Origin: a virus
DNA: 20,383 nucleotides
Direction: 5' to 3' (one strand)
IMG/VR virus record: IMGVR_UViG_3300025325_000165
Span: 1 to 20,383 of that record
The notes under the pieces were generated by a model that was given only the letters and a program-made list of their open reading frames with translations, made no database searches and was not told the origin of the DNA. The translations under genes were made by a program, and so were the position numbers. Shown in pieces: positions 20,060-20,383 of this stretch; position 1 is the first letter of the stretch; the number at the start of each line of letters is the position of its first letter.

Positions 20060-20122
20060 ATGGCTCAGTCGAACGGTCTCCATATCGTATTCATGTATGC
20101 TGACAGTCCGACTGAGTGGTGA
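20060..20122 (+). pseudogene. 5' fragment of a glycosyltransferase gene, ended by a frameshift
   Basis: AGAGGGTGA lies six bases before ATG20060. The 20 codons (MAQSNGLHIVFMYADSPTEW) then meet TGA at 20120. The block YADSPTEW normally continues into N-C/S-S-x-W-R-C in glycosyltransferases of this kind, as I recall them. That continuation is found in another frame from 20128. Eight extra bases, TGACAAGG (20120-20127), separate the two parts. Confidence 0.65.
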
Positions 20123-20383
20123 CAAGGAACTGTTCGCAGTGGCGATGCCTTTCACCCTCAGACGCAATAAATGCCGAACACGCCAAAGGCACGACGCCGA
20201 TGACGGCGCAGTTGTTCTACATGCCGACCGCGCTCGGCTGGGATCACCCGGAGGTGCAGCGCAAGCTCGGCGCCGGCGACGTGCTGATCTTCCAGCGCAA
20301 CGTCATCATCCCGGAGGTGTGGCACGCCATCGACTACTGGCGCGCGCTGGGCAAGACGATAGTCATCGATCTCGACGACGCCT
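20116..20383 (+). CDS. Glycosyltransferase, 5' frameshifted, 3' cut by window edge
   Basis: From 20128 the frame reads NCSQWRCLSPSDAINAEHAK, then LFYMPTALGWDHPEV, VLIFQRNVIIPEVWHAIDYW and GKTIVIDLDDA, open to the window end. The 'IFQRN ... W-A-GK-IV-DLDD' layout is the N-terminal (acceptor-side) half of GT-B-like glycosyltransferases found in phages. It would transfer a sugar to DNA, a virion protein or a host polymer; the target is unknown. As the frame stands, translation could start at GTG20116 or GTG20119, but no ribosome binding site supports these, and the natural N-terminus is the fragment at 20060-20122. The methyltransferase at 18359 may work with it. Confidence 0.7.
   Translation, partial: MVTRNCSQWRCLSPSDAINAEHAKGTTPMTAQLFYMPTALGWDHPEVQRKLGAGDVLIFQRNVIIPEVWHAIDYWRALGKTIVIDLDDA

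Noticed and set aside
20120-20127. Programmed translational bypass over the eight-base insertion.
   Set aside because: The take-off and landing codons are not identical (TGG and AGG) and there is no hairpin or other known bypass signal; a mutation or sequence error is simpler. It is kept only as a remote option.
1-20383. tRNA genes, integrase and attachment sites.
   Set aside because: No cloverleaf, recombinase gene or flanking direct repeats were seen by reading; a tRNA scan of the sequence would settle the first point.

Overview
The window is a GC-rich stretch of a tailed-phage (or prophage) genome. No host gene, rRNA, tRNA, integrase or CRISPR is visible. The head module is of the Mu type: terminase small and large subunits, a Mu gp29-like (DUF935) portal fused to a Mu gpF-like minor head protein, a Mu gpI-like protease with a nested scaffold, a decoration protein and the major capsid protein. 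Nearly all genes lie on the + strand with short gaps or overlapping start/stop codons. The host cannot be named from the sequence; the ribosome binding sites are ordinary Shine-Dalgarno types.

Layout. 1-1216: tail of an unknown gene, a terminator, then a self-contained unit (promoter, structured RNA, DUF5131/Gp37-Gp68 gene, terminator). 1225-6904: a methyltransferase-like gene, terminase pair, portal-gpF fusion, and two small genes, one of them a four-helix membrane protein. 6905-7893: a cluster of small accessory genes ending in a terminator. 7902-11739: promoter plus attenuator, zinc ribbon protein, protease/scaffold, decoration protein and major capsid. 11740-12036: a minus-strand unit (promoter, structured RNA, broken ORF, terminator). 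12080-18378: a second decoration-like gene, several beta-rich structural proteins, a tail gene split by a group I intron, a 20-repeat fibre-like protein, a patatin phospholipase and a head-tail connector. 18359-20383: a methyltransferase, an AT-richer minus-strand nuclease cassette, and the frameshifted start of a glycosyltransferase.

The main discovery is an RNA element that occurs three times (251-340 +, 11907-12001 -, 19901-19991 -). Each copy starts exactly seven bases after a sigma70-type -10 box, so it should form the very 5' end of its transcript. Each can form the same three helices (B, C, A) in the strand order B-C-A-B-C-A, so that all three cross one another. Helix B has compensatory changes at six of ten base pairs across the copies. 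The copies lead an accessory gene (DUF5131), a homing-type nuclease, and a degenerate ORF. I do not recognise the element as a known family.

The second notable find is a 215-nt ORF-less group I intron (12995-13209) in a phage tail gene. Its predicted splicing restores a conserved protein start. Two promoter-then-terminator modules (1143-1216 and 7902-8005) share promoter sequence and spacing to the next start codon, which suggests antitermination or attenuation control of the structural operons.
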